NCBI RefSeq assembly: GCF_000283155.1
Contig: NW_004454156.1
Location: 33,550,284 to 33,614,283 of the forward strand
Direction: 5' to 3'
DNA: 64,000 bases
From: Ceratotherium simum simum
Lineage: Eukaryota > Chordata > Mammalia > Perissodactyla > Rhinocerotidae
Made by a program: the position numbers and the translations under genes. Below the pieces are notes generated by a model, which was given only the letters and a program-made list of their open reading frames with translations, did not search any database and was not told where the DNA came from. Positions 44,814 through 54,085 of this stretch are shown piece by piece; within the stretch, counting starts at the first letter, position 1; every line of letters begins with the position of its first letter.

Positions 44814-44858
44814 TCAAACACATTAGACAACATTGCTTACATCATGCCTGGACTGTGA
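44814..44858 (+). CDS. HMGXB4: HMGXB4 exon 11, coding part (residues 588-601)
   Basis: Acceptor TGTTTTGCAG at 44813. Encodes SNTLDNIAYIMPGL and TGA at 44856-44858, the expected C-terminus. Confidence 0.96.
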   Translation, partial: SNTLDNIAYIMPGL

Positions 44859-45917
44859 CAGCAGAGAATCCTGGGACAGAAACCTTACCGACCCCATTGC
44901 TGGTTTGTGTGTATATGACTGTTCCAGATCCCCTCACTGGCCTCTGGGTGTAGGTTTTAAATTTTTATATATATACATATATATATATATAAAATGTACA
45001 ATATTTACATAGGACTGTAACTACTTTGCTTTTAATAATTTTATGAAATGGCAGAGGTTTAGCCAAGAGGAAACCTTGGCATGAATGTGGGCTTGGGATT
45101 CTTTTTTCTCCTGTGGTGGATAAATCTGCCTTAAAAATCAATGTAACTTGGGGACTGGAGGCTTGTTCTGGGTGCCAAGTGCATCTCTTTATGGACAGCT
45201 AAAATGTAATTTTTTTCCAAACTCAGTTGTACCTCCAGACCCATCACTGACCATTTGCCTTACCTGTCTTACAGTCTGAAACGTAGTAGGAAGGATTATG
45301 GGAAGATGCCAGTTGACTGAAAGTACAAAGCCTTTCAACTTGAAGTGACCTAGGTGGGAGGTGATAAAATTGTTCCCATCTTACAGTTAGTGCAATGGCT
45401 TCGGTGAACTTAGTAGGGGGTTCATTCCAATTCCTGCTATACAGGTGTCCGTGTCTCAAAATTTATTGTAATCATTGGTACTGTTGGTGGCCTTGGTAAG
45501 GGCCAAAGAGTTATGTGAGCCCTGGCGGCATAAAACACCTCGGAGAGGTAAAGCTGTCAGTGCCGCCAGTTGAACTGCATATATAGTGAGCTGACCCAGA
45601 ATATTTGATCTGCAGAACTAAGAGCTGGTATCGTCCATTGGCAGCATTAGCTTAGCCACCGAGTCCTCAGAGGTTCTGCTGCTTAGTTGCTTGGTGGTTG
45701 TGGAAGAGGAACTTTACCCAGCATGATTCTTGGGTTCATCTTGTTGGCTCCTCTGGTGGGCAAATACACAGTGTTCTGCATTCCACACATAAGTGAATTG
45801 CAAAAAAGTACTCGATTCTCATGTAGATTTATTTATGTGCGCGTGTGAATGTGTGTTTTAATTATGTGTATTTAACTCTTTAAAATCTCTTAGATTTTAA
45901 TTTATCCTGTAAATTTC

Positions 45918-45925
45918 TGTATATA
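45918..45925 (+). promoter_or_regulatory. Pumilio-type 3'UTR element
   Basis: TGTATATA matches the PUM1/PUM2 binding consensus TGTANATA and lies in the proposed 3'UTR on the sense strand. Functional use is inferred. Confidence 0.45.
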
Positions 45926-46116
45926 TAATTTAATAACAAAAGCCTCCACCAGCAACAGCATGTGGAAGATACAGGTTTGTCATTTCTTCCTTCCTTCCTT
46001 CCTCTGGTCTCCTCTGAAAACTCCAAATCATCTACATTTGAAGGTATCGTGCCTCAAAAAGGAATCATTATGTCAGGATTCTAATTCTTTATAATTCAAT
46101 AATGTCAAGAAAGTAA

Positions 46117-46122
46117 AATAAA
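46117..46122 (+). terminator. Candidate proximal poly(A) signal
   Basis: AATAAA in an A-rich context. It would give a 3'UTR of roughly 1.3 kb. No strong GU-rich element follows closely, so use is uncertain. Confidence 0.3.
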
Positions 46123-46838
46123 AAGGAAACTTACCATTCCCAGCTGCCCTTATTTCCAAAGAACCAGACTTTTGCTTCCCAGTTTCAAAGAAGACTTCAG
46201 GGTTGTTTTTAAATTATGTGTGAGATTCCCTGCCAAAACCAAGCTCGGAGGTAACCGTGCTTTCTTCCCCTGGTCTAGACCAGCCACTGCAGCATCAGAG
46301 TAGATCTTTGAGGACAGTGCGGCCAACCTGCATCCTATTTAATTCCTTCCCTTTCCCCACCAGTGTGGTCACCGGGCTGTGTTTCTTAAAGGTATTCTGG
46401 CTGCTGAATGCCTTTCTCAGCTCAGAGCAGTTTTGAGATTTAATTGGAGAAACAGAAAGAAACAGGAACGTTTGGGAACCAAAATCAAGAAGAGCAGAAA
46501 TCTTGGTTTGATTTCGTGTGTGAGAACCTGTACCACCCCTCCTTGTACCCATGGAAGTTTCCTGTTTGACACGGGGATCAAGGGGAGCCTTGAAGGCATG
46601 GATTAGTACAGAAAGAAGTCAGTCCTACCATTGTCATTTGCACACATTAATGGAATCCTGGTGAGGACCTGCTTTTTGTTTGTTTTCCTTTAAAATCCAA
46701 CCCTGTTGTATTTGTATTTAAAATTTGTACACATTTGTATAATAATCTGTATCTTGTGGTATTTGGTACTATTAGAGGAAAAACTTTGGATTCAGACCTT
46801 CTTGCAGTTTTTATATCATTGTTTTATTTTGTTTTTTA

Positions 46839-46844
46839 AATAAA
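46839..46844 (+). terminator. Candidate distal poly(A) signal (first of two)
   Basis: AATAAA within a T-rich region, 48 bases before the final signal and downstream of several TGTA (CFIm-type) motifs in 46705-46760. Confidence 0.45.
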
Positions 46845-46886
46845 TTCTAGCAGTTTGATCCAAATCCCATTACAGTTGTATAAAGA

Positions 46887-46892
46887 AATAAA
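46887..46892 (+). terminator. HMGXB4: Main HMGXB4 poly(A) signal
   Basis: AATAAA preceded by TTGTATAAAG, with further TGTA motifs upstream and T-rich sequence downstream (46923 onward). Cleavage is expected at about 46905. The distance from the stop agrees with a ~2 kb 3'UTR. Confidence 0.7.
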
Positions 46893-46909
46893 ATTTTGTA
46901 CTTATATTA

Positions 46910-48796
46910 TTAAAAATCACATTTTTATTATTTGTAGTCCAGTCTCAGCTATCTTTTCCCTGCTGCTAACCAAAAAAGCTACAAAATTATAAAACCTGTT
47001 TTTCACACGATATCCTACAATAATTTTCTTAAAAAGAAAAATCCATCTGGAATAGAGGTCAAGTTTCTGATCTTAGCCATTTTCCTAGCACACATCTTGC
47101 TCTGTTTCTATTAACTGTTACATTGTGGAGTCTCTCGTGTTCTCTCTTTTACAAATTGTAAACCCGGTAGCTCTGATAAGTGCAGCTCTATTCGCTGGCA
47201 AATGAAATTGTATGTACATTGCAGTGTTGGCCTAACTCAAGAAAATGTCTATCAGTCTTATGTAAGGGTTGCATCTGAATCACGTGCTTGAATATATTTC
47301 ATACTGTTTCAGTACTGTCCTGACTTAGTGAGTGATGTTGGTTAAGTCACTTAATCTTTATAGGCATCCAAAGTCCCATCTGTAAAATAGTGTTAATGTC
47401 ACTTTCCTGATCCAAGCCTGCAGCCAGCCAGTCTGACATGAATATTTAATAGTATTGTGAACATTTAATATATAGAGATTTGACCTTTCGAGGTAAAAAT
47501 TTCAATGCAAACACAATATGTTAATAGTTATAAATAGTGAGACATTATGATTGATTAAAAGGATAACTTCTTATGGAGAGGCAACAAGGAAGAGACCACC
47601 ATATTACTGAATGACTATTATAGAGTGATGTGCATATTTTATCTCACTTAATCCTCCGAAAAGCCTTATGAGTATTATCCCCCTTTACAAATAAGGAGAC
47701 AGATGTAGAGAAGCACTTTTCCTAAGTTTAGACAGCTAGTAAATGGCAAAGCCAGATAAGCACACTGGTACAGCTGACCCCAAAGCCTAGGCCCTCTCCT
47801 ACCCCAAGCCACTTTCACACTTAAATTGTGTGTGTAATTCATCAGAATCCTTCTCTGTTATCTATAGTCCTGAGCAAATGTGATTGTAGGGAAACTATCT
47901 GAGACCTTTTCATTGTTCCACTGTTTTTTTGTCCTAGCTGGCTTTCACTATACAGGCCTCACTTTTCTTGTCATACTATTGTCTTTAAACTTTGGAGGCA
48001 AAGTATCTTGATTTTTGTCCAAAAGTACTTAAAGGATGTAATAGATTACATTGCATTTATGCAATATGTCAATCTTAAGGAACTTAAACATTTTTACCCT
48101 CAGGAAGGCATTTGATATTAATATTGCTAAAACACTTAAAAGGAAAAATTAAGACAGACTTTTTACTAAATGAGTTCCTTGTTTGCAAACACTTTTAAAA
48201 CATAGTTTTAATCAGTTTTGTACTACACTTAATATTTGCCATTTACATTCCTGTCATGTTGACAAAATCCACACACTTCCTTTGCTAATTTAATAGCTAT
48301 ATAATATTCTGTTTGCACGGAGTTAATATGACTGCACTCTGTGTTTGGGGATATGTGGGTTGTTCCTGCTTTTTTACCATGAAGGATAAAATTTATGTCT
48401 GTTTTATTCTTGGCAGTAAAGCCAAGATCTTCTGCCCATAATCACTTTAAACCAGAGTGATCCAAGAAGGCAAGAACTTCTGGTAAATCACCACCCAACG
48501 TGGGGATGTTAAAGATTGTTAATGGAAGAATCCAAAAGAAATTCGTGCTAAATATACTCCATACAACCAACCCATATGCTTAAATGAAGAAAAACATGGA
48601 AGGTACCTGACATGAAGTTCATCTTAAATATACATCCCCCTTTATAGTCCAAATACCATTACTGAAAGGTAAATTATTTAAATTTTCATGTTAGTCACTG
48701 CGCTAGACAACAGTGGTGAGCAAAACACAGTATCCCAGCCCTCACAGAGCATCCAGAGAGGGAAGGCGTTTATTAAAAGGTCTCATGAGCATTATT
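46910..48796. other. HMGXB4-TOM1 intergenic spacer, 5' part
   Basis: No gene seen. A forward MIR piece lies at about 47310-47405 and a reverse MIR at about 47615-47815 ('TTTTATCTCACTTAATCCTC'). The remainder is AT-rich and unassigned. Confidence 0.5.
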
Positions 48797-48810
48797 AAAA
48801 CACTTCAGAG

Positions 48811-49047
48811 GGGGCCAGCCTGGTGGCGTAGTGGTTAAGTTCGCGAGCTCCGCTTCAGCAGTGGGTTAGGATCCTAGGCATAGACCTACGCACCACTTAT
48901 CAAGCCATGCTGTGGCAGGCATCCCACATGTAAAATAGAGGAAGATGGACATGGATGTTAGCTCAGGGCCAATCTTCCTCAGCAAAAAGAGGAGGATCAG
49001 CAACAGATGTTAGCTCAGGCCTAACTTTCCTCACCAAAAAAAGCAAA
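48811..49047 (+). mobile_element. ERE SINE, diverged subfamily, with 14-bp TSD
   Basis: Starts GGGCCAGCCTGGTGGCGTAG, has a mutated B box (GTTAGGATCC), lacks the 'CAACTAGAAGGATGTGC' block, and ends with the 'TTAGCTCAGGCCTAACTTTC' tail. Direct repeats AAAACACTTCAGAG lie at 48797-48810 and 49048-49061. Confidence 0.9.
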
Positions 49048-49061
49048 AAAACACTTCAGAG

Positions 49062-49889
49062 CTCAGGAGTACATGACTTCCATAAAGTTTTTCTATTGTA
49101 CAGTAAGGATGTCAGCCCCTATGGCTGCTCGAACAGGTTAACATACAGAAGTGATTTAAGTTCTAATTTAGATTTTCCATCCTAATTTTGTGCAGAGTCA
49201 ATTTACCAGCCTTGCAAATTTAAAAATCACAAGAATCATGATCAATAAATACTAAAGCACCCTGCAGTAGCCCAAACTACCAAAGCAGTGGTTATTGTAT
49301 CTTTTGGAATGCATGTCATTGGAAGGAAAAAACATAACCAATAGATCAGATATCTAACGTGCAGGTGACATATCCAAAACATGGTACACAGTCAGAAAGG
49401 CGGAAGAAGATATTCGAATTACAAAGCTGGGAAAGGCCTTTGAGCTTTTTGGAGTCCACTGCTGTACTTTAGGGACCCAGAACCTCCCTGAAGTTAAATT
49501 ATATCTCTGCCTTTTTTCTTCAGAAGGGCTCATGGCTTTCTTCAAATTCTCAAAGGAGACTGTTACCTAAAAAGAGGAAGGTTAAGAGTCCCTGATCTAA
49601 TTCCAGCATCCAGAGAAAATGGAAACTCGCTGTTTGAATCACACAGTAAATTAACAGCAGAGATGGGTCCCAGGCCCCACTCGTGCTTTCTGCCACCCTG
49701 GGCGGTAGCCCATCCCTAGCTGTAATTCATGGAGTTGGCTCTCAGTGGCAAGAGATCGCAAACCCCTGGCCCTGGCCTCCGATTTGAGGTAAGCGAATCT
49801 GGGCAGCAAGCAGGGCACATGTTGCATCAGGGAGACCTCGACATCAGATAGGGAAAGTCCCATCAGGACAGGGCGACAACAGGCCAGAG
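49062..49889. other. HMGXB4-TOM1 spacer, TOM1-proximal part
   Basis: No exon or repeat confidently recognised. GC content rises after about 49,650 toward the TOM1 CpG island. Confidence 0.4.
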
Positions 49890-50121
49890 AGGCTGTCAAC
49901 CCCCGCGGCGGGTGTGTAGTCACAGTGTGGTCGGAAGGGCTAAGGGCCGAGTGAGAGCTGTAGTCTAAGCGTAACCTTGCCCAAGTCACTTCCCTGCTCC
50001 CACACCCAGTTTTCCAGATGCGTAAGATGCTTACGGCACGCCCCTAAACCTTAAATAAACGTCGAGGGCGTGGCTTAGAGAGGTCCACGCCCCCAAGTCC
50101 GCCACCGCCCCACGTCGTGCG

Positions 50122-50127
50122 TGACGT
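50122..50127 (+). promoter_or_regulatory. CRE half-site
   Basis: TGACGT, the first of three CREB/ATF-type sites in the TOM1 promoter. Confidence 0.5.
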
Positions 50128-50151
50128 CCGCCGACGCCGAGTAAGCCGCAG

Positions 50152-50159
50152 TGACGTCA
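50152..50159. promoter_or_regulatory. Full palindromic CRE
   Basis: TGACGTCA, an exact CREB/ATF consensus, about 200 bases upstream of the TOM1 ATG. This position range relative to the start site is typical for functional CREs. Confidence 0.7.
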
Positions 50160-50190
50160 TCGCCCTCCCCCTCGGGACGCCCAACCCTTC

Positions 50191-50206
50191 ACGTCAGGGG
50201 CGGGGC
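50191..50206. promoter_or_regulatory. CRE half-site adjoining an Sp1 GC box
   Basis: ACGTCA (50191-50196, reverse half-site) runs directly into GGGGCGGGGC (50197-50206), a strong Sp/KLF site. Confidence 0.6.
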
Positions 50207-50233
50207 CTGAGGCCGCGCTCCACACTCCCTCTG

Positions 50234-50243
50234 CCCCGCCCCC
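50234..50243 (-). promoter_or_regulatory. GC box (Sp/KLF)
   Basis: CCCCGCCCCC on the + strand, i.e. GGGGGCGGGG on the minus strand. Confidence 0.6.
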
Positions 50244-50273
50244 ACGGGCGCCTCCTCGCGGACCGTCCGGCGC

Positions 50274-50283
50274 GTCACGTGAC
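50274..50283. promoter_or_regulatory. CLEAR element / palindromic E-box
   Basis: GTCACGTGAC matches the ten-base CLEAR consensus bound by TFEB, TFE3 and MITF, and it is a perfect palindrome. It lies 72 bases upstream of the TOM1 ATG, near the expected start site. Confidence 0.7.
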
Positions 50284-50354
50284 GGGTCGGCAGCGCCGGC
50301 GGTTGCTGTCAGCTGATTCCCCGGGTTGGTGGCAGCCGCAGCGCAGCAGAGGCG

Positions 50355-50406
50355 ATGGAGTTTCTCCTGGGGAACCCATTCAGCTCTCCGGTGGGACAGC
50401 GCATCG
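50355..50406 (+). CDS. TOM1: TOM1 exon 1 (N-terminal 17 codons; rest outside window)
   Basis: ATG at 50355 (G at -3 and +4) opens MEFLLGNPFSSPVGQRI. After one further base (G) comes the canonical donor G|GTGAGT at 50407. Human TOM1 starts the same way apart from Asp for Glu at residue 2. TOM1 is a VHS-GAT adaptor that binds ubiquitin, Tollip, clathrin/endofin and myosin VI and works on endosomes and in autophagosome maturation. This exon covers only the segment before the VHS domain. I searched the remaining 13.6 kb for the next exon (EKATDGSLQ...) and did not see it, so exon 2 should lie beyond 64,000. Confidence 0.92.
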
Positions 50407-52080
50407 GTGAGTCTCCGGAGCCCCGCCCAGCCCCGCCGCAGGGCTCTGCTTCCGGCCCCGACCCCCCGGGGCGCCTCCGGGTCCCCGGTCACACACCGGA
50501 GGGAGGCGGGGAGGGGAACGAGGCCGGCGTGTCTCTCCTGAACCGGCCCCGCCCAGTCTCCCACCTTGATTGACAAACTCCCTGGTCCATTAGGAAGCCT
50601 CGACTTGTGATAGATGCTTACGTCAGCCAATAGCTAAAGAGAGAGGGCGGGTTCGGGAGGCCGCGGCTCAGCCAATGTGCGGCTACTGTGGTCCCGACTC
50701 CACGGAGAAAGTTTGGGGGGTTGAAGGGTCTGCGCGGTTTTGCAGTTCTTGAGCCCCTCGACTGTTCTCCGCGTCGCGCCTCCAGTGCGGGTCGCGCCGC
50801 CTGGGCTCTTGCCGTCTCCTTCCTGCTCGCCAGGCTCTCCGCACACGGATACCTGAGAAGGGCTGAACGTCCATTCTCCCAGGACCAGGAGTCCAGGGCT
50901 TGGCGTCTGGGCGGCGACCTGCGGGGAGGGGCCGGTCAGCCCTGCCTGCCCCGGGCCCGGGCTAGACGCTGGGGAGCCCGCTCGACCAGGGTCTCAGGAC
51001 GTGCTTGCCCTGGCAGTCCTCACCTGCTGGCATGAGACCCACCGCCTAGCGTCGCAGGCTCTCTGGGCTGGAGGTGATCTTAGAAGCCACCTGCTTCGGC
51101 CTCCCTCATTTCCCAGTAGATGATCAGCCAAGGGCTCTGGCTGGAGACACAGGCTTACTGGGAGCCCAGGTCTCCTGACTCTCTTGCCCCCTGTTGACGG
51201 GAGACCTACAAGTCTTGTGATGTTGCCTCACTGTAGAGCTCAGGCTTCCTCATCCGTAGTTAGGGGATAATAATGGTCCCTACCTCCGTGGGGTTGTTGT
51301 GAAGATTAAACTCGTTAATAAATGTAAAGTACTTAGAACAGTGACTGGCACATGGCCAGTGCTATATAAAAGAAAGTCATAGTATTTATTATCGTTGTTC
51401 CTGATATACCACCAAGCGAGGGTCGGAAATCCCTGGAAATGGCTGGGCGGTAGGTCTCATGGGTGCTCATTCCTGCCCACCAACACGGGGAGGACACACA
51501 GGCCCTGGCCCAAACAGCTAACACTTCTCCAGGGACGGTCTGGGTGTGCCTCCTTCTCCCATGAGGAAACCACTGGCAGTACTGTGAAATTCTCTCTTCA
51601 TCTTTTTGATGGTTTTTAGCCTTAAGTCCAGACTGGGAAAATTGTATCTTTTAGACAAAATATTTTTTCCATTCTTACCGTCTCGGAAGCCAAACCTTGC
51701 TCAAGTCTGCGGACCCAGCTCTGTGGTGTAATGTCCAACATGACTGTTTGTGGCTCTTCTGAGGTTTTGTAATCACCTCTCTCCAAGAAGGGGGTGGCAG
51801 TCAAGGATTTACACACCAGGAAGCTCCTGGACCAGAGAGCGGAAGCTGCCCTCTCAGGACCACCGTTCCGGGACCTCCCCCACAAGACGCTACACACACA
51901 CACACCTCCCGGACCTCCCCCACAAGACACTATACACACACCAGTGAGTCATTGTTTTGGAGCTGAAAACAGAAAGCAGCTCTCCTCTTGTCTTTATTCC
52001 TCCAGCTGCAGATAGCACTGCTTTCATCACATGCCAAGTTTGAGACTTCCTACTTAAAAATAAAAAAAAAAATCTGGCCT
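50407..52080 (+). other. TOM1: TOM1 intron 1, 5' part
   Basis: GC-rich to about 51,050. A forward MIR follows at about 51190-51400 ('CTCCGTGGGGTTGTTGTGAA'). No further exon was recognised. Confidence 0.55.
51871..51941. repeat. 40-bp tandem duplication with CA tract
   Basis: The unit starts GGACCTCCCCCACAAGAC and is followed by a CA-rich part. It occurs at 51871-51910 and again from 51911, the second copy being partial (about 31 bases) with two substitutions. Confidence 0.8.
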
Positions 52081-52095
52081 TCAAAGTCAGCCACA

Positions 52096-52305
52096 GGGCT
52101 GGCCCCATGGCTTAGCGGTTAGGTGCGCACGCTCCACTACTGGCGGCCCGGGTTCGGATCCCGGGCGCGCACCGACGCACCGCTTCTCCGGCCATGCTGA
52201 GGCCGCGTGCCACATGCAGCAACTGGAAGGATGTGCAACTATGACATACAACTATCTACTGGGGCTTTGGGGGAAAAAAATAAATAAATAAAATTAAAAA
52301 AAAAA
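52096..52305 (+). mobile_element. Young ERE SINE with 13-bp TSD in TOM1 intron 1
   Basis: Starts GGGCTGGCCCCATGGCTTAG, B box GGTTCGGATCCCGG intact, and A/TAAA-rich tail. Perfect repeats AAAGTCAGCCACA lie at 52083-52095 and 52306-52318. Confidence 0.95.
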
Positions 52306-52544
52306 AAAGTCAGCCACATATTCCTGAGGATTTCTAGAAAAGGTCACGTGGACTCTGGGCTTTAGCTGATCAGAGAAAACAGCTTCTCTTCTACCCTGAA
52401 GGGTTTCCAGTCTTGGGCAAGAGGTACTCTGTCGAGAGAGAATACTACTAAATCATAGCACCTCAGAGCCCAAACCGCCTTTTACTGCCGGAAGGGTCCT
52501 TCCCCTGGGGACCTTCGAACCCGGGGCTCTCAAGTGTCCCCTGG

Positions 52545-52665
52545 AAGACTTGTTAAAGCACAGGTGGCTGGCCCCCACCCCTAGAGTTTCTGACCCTCTA
52601 CGTCTGGGGTGGGCCCTAGAATTTGCATTTCTAGCAAATTCCCAGGTGATGCTAAAGCCACTGGA
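52545..52665 (+). repeat. MER5A-like hAT MITE, split by an ERE
   Basis: 'TGTTAAAGCACAGGTGGCTG', 'CCTAGAGTTTCTGACCCTCT' and 'TTTGCATTTCTAGCAAATTC' are MER5A text. The ERE at 52671 interrupts it, and a short remnant resumes after 52881. Confidence 0.75.
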
Positions 52666-52670
52666 TTGGA

Positions 52671-52880
52671 GGGCCGGCCCTGTGGCTTAGCGGTTGAGTG
52701 CGTGCGCTCCGCTGCTGGCGGCCCGGGTTCAGATCCCGGGTGCGCACCGCTTCTCCAGCCATGCTGAGGCCGCGTCCCACATACAGCAACTAGAAGGATG
52801 TGCAGCTACGACATAACAACTATCTACTGGGGCTTTGGGGAAAAAAAAAAATAAATAAAATCTTTAAAAAAAAAAAAAAA
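52671..52880 (+). mobile_element. ERE SINE with 17-bp TSD, nested in MER5A
   Basis: Starts GGGCCGGCCCTGTGGCTTAG and ends in a long A tract. The duplication AAAGCCACTGGATTGGA (52654-52670) returns at 52881-52897 with one mismatch. It lacks a short CGACG-containing segment after the B box compared with its neighbour at 52096. Confidence 0.93.
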
Positions 52881-52899
52881 AAAGCCCCTGGATTGGAAA

Positions 52900-53380
52900 C
52901 CACATATTGCAAACCTCTGTTCTGGTCCACTCCCTTCATTTTACACAGGAGGAAACTGAGGCCCAGGGAGGGGAAGGTGGAGACTGACTCACCCCAGACC
53001 CCAGTGAATTGATAGTGAAGCTGAGATGAACTCCCCAGAACCAGTGAAACTTGAGCCAAAGCTGAAGAGGCTCTAAAAGTAGAATTAAATGAAGACTAGC
53101 TGCCATCTGAGTTAATGCCCTCAGTAGTCTGTGTTTTTCTTGTGGATAAAGAGGCGGAAGTACTGCTGATTGGCTGTGATGACTGATGACCCACTGTTAG
53201 CCACTTGTATTTCTGTCAGCTGCAGGAGTAACATAATCTCTTCTCAAGCCTGCCCCCTCCATCCCCTTGTTGAGAGGAGAGCCCTGTAGAATTGGCATCC
53301 CTGAGCACAGTGGGTTCTACTGGTGCTCATCAGGGGTGTCACTTGACTCACAAGTGCGCACACGCTTGGACACACACACA
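52900..53380 (+). other. TOM1: TOM1 intron 1, MIR fragment and unassigned sequence
   Basis: About 52920-53040 has reverse MIR character ('GGAGGAAACTGAGGCCCAGG'). Beyond it no gene or repeat is evident. Confidence 0.45.
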
Positions 53381-53880
53381 CCCCTTTGTGCTTGCTGCAC
53401 CCTCTGCCTGGAATGCTGTCCTGTGTGCTTCCTTCAAAGTCGCAGGCATCGTCACCTCCTCCACCTCCTCCCTGAGGGGTACCCTGACCCCTTCCCTCAC
53501 CCCTTCCAGTCCAGCCATTGCTTCTGTGTTCTCTCTTCAGCCAGCTCCTCAGGCTTGCTCACTGTCTGCCTTTGGGCTCGGAGCCTCCACTTCCTCCTGG
53601 GTGGAATGTGGTTGTGACAGCATCCGCCTGTGAGGGTGGTTGTGAGAATGAAGTGAGACGCTCCCTGGAGAGTGCCTGGCACGCCTCGAGTGTGCGGGAA
53701 ACATCCGCTTTGCTGTCATCATCGTCTTTTTTATTATTTCCACCGGCCTCACACGCGTGGAGCACTGTCCCATTCTGTTCGTAGTTGTGCATGTGTGTCT
53801 CCTTGAGAGCAGGGAATGTGCCTTATTTATCAGGACCCTTGGCACCTAGCATGGCCCCTGGCGCATAATAGGGTAGAAAG
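53380..53880 (+). repeat. L2 LINE 3' portion
   Basis: 'CCTCTGCCTGGAATGCTGTC' to 'GAGAGCAGGGAATGTGCC' and 'CTAGCATGGCCCCTGGCGCA' follow the L2 3' end order. The several overlapping ORFs here are non-genic. Confidence 0.6.
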
Positions 53881-53894
53881 GAGAAAAGGAAAGT

Positions 53895-54085
53895 AACATT
53901 TTGTGGGCAAATACCATGTGCTAGGCACCGTGCTAGTATGCTAGGTATTAATCTTCACAGTGACCCCACAAGGTTTTGCTATTTTTTCTCATTTTACCAA
54001 AAGTAAGTCTGAGGGAAGGTATCACTTCCCAAGGTTTCCCAGCTAATCAGGGTCAGAACCCAGACCCAGGTTTCTCTGGCTCGGA
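53895..54085 (-). repeat. MIR SINE
   Basis: 'TACCATGTGCTAGGCACCGT', 'TTCTCATTTTACCAAAAGTA' and 'AGGGTCAGAACCCAGACCCA' form a reverse MIR. Confidence 0.75.

Larger units (their letters stand above)
15490..46905 (+). other. HMGXB4: HMGXB4 transcription unit (gene span)
   Basis: Eleven exons are inferred: one leader exon, then coding exons at 20209-20239, 20873-21021, 21267-21345, 22128-23083, 36300-36381, 37372-37436, 38679-38784, 39249-39418, 44201-44323 and 44814-44858, with the 3'UTR running to about 46905. All introns between coding exons have GT-AG ends. The coding parts total 1,806 nt, i.e. 601 residues plus stop, equal to the human protein length. The product, also called HMG2L1, is a nuclear HMG-box protein. 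It has been described as a modulator of Wnt/beta-catenin signalling and of smooth-muscle gene expression, and as a chromatin-complex partner. TOM1 follows on the same strand about 3.5 kb downstream, as on human 22q12. Confidence 0.95.
44859..46905 (+). other. HMGXB4: HMGXB4 3'UTR
   Basis: About 2 kb, AT-rich toward its end, without strong repeats. It contains a TA microsatellite at 44971-44993, a Pumilio-type element TGTATATA at 45918-45925, and a CTTCC tandem at about 45985-46002. The end is inferred from the last AATAAA plus downstream U/GU-rich sequence. An alternative earlier signal is at 46117. Confidence 0.75.
49890..50560 (+). promoter_or_regulatory. TOM1: CpG-island promoter of TOM1
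   Basis: A dense CpG block with no TATA box, surrounding the TOM1 initiator exon. It contains three CRE-type sites, two GC boxes and a palindromic CLEAR/E-box within 170 bases (50120-50285), all upstream of the ATG at 50355. Confidence 0.88.

Noticed and set aside
50157..50630. 157-residue minus-strand ORF across the TOM1 CpG island
   Set aside because: A chance open frame in GC-rich DNA opposite TOM1 exon 1. No family signature or splice support.
53267..53845. Several overlapping 90-116 residue ORFs in both strands
   Set aside because: They overlap an L2 relic and are mutually incompatible shadows without homology.
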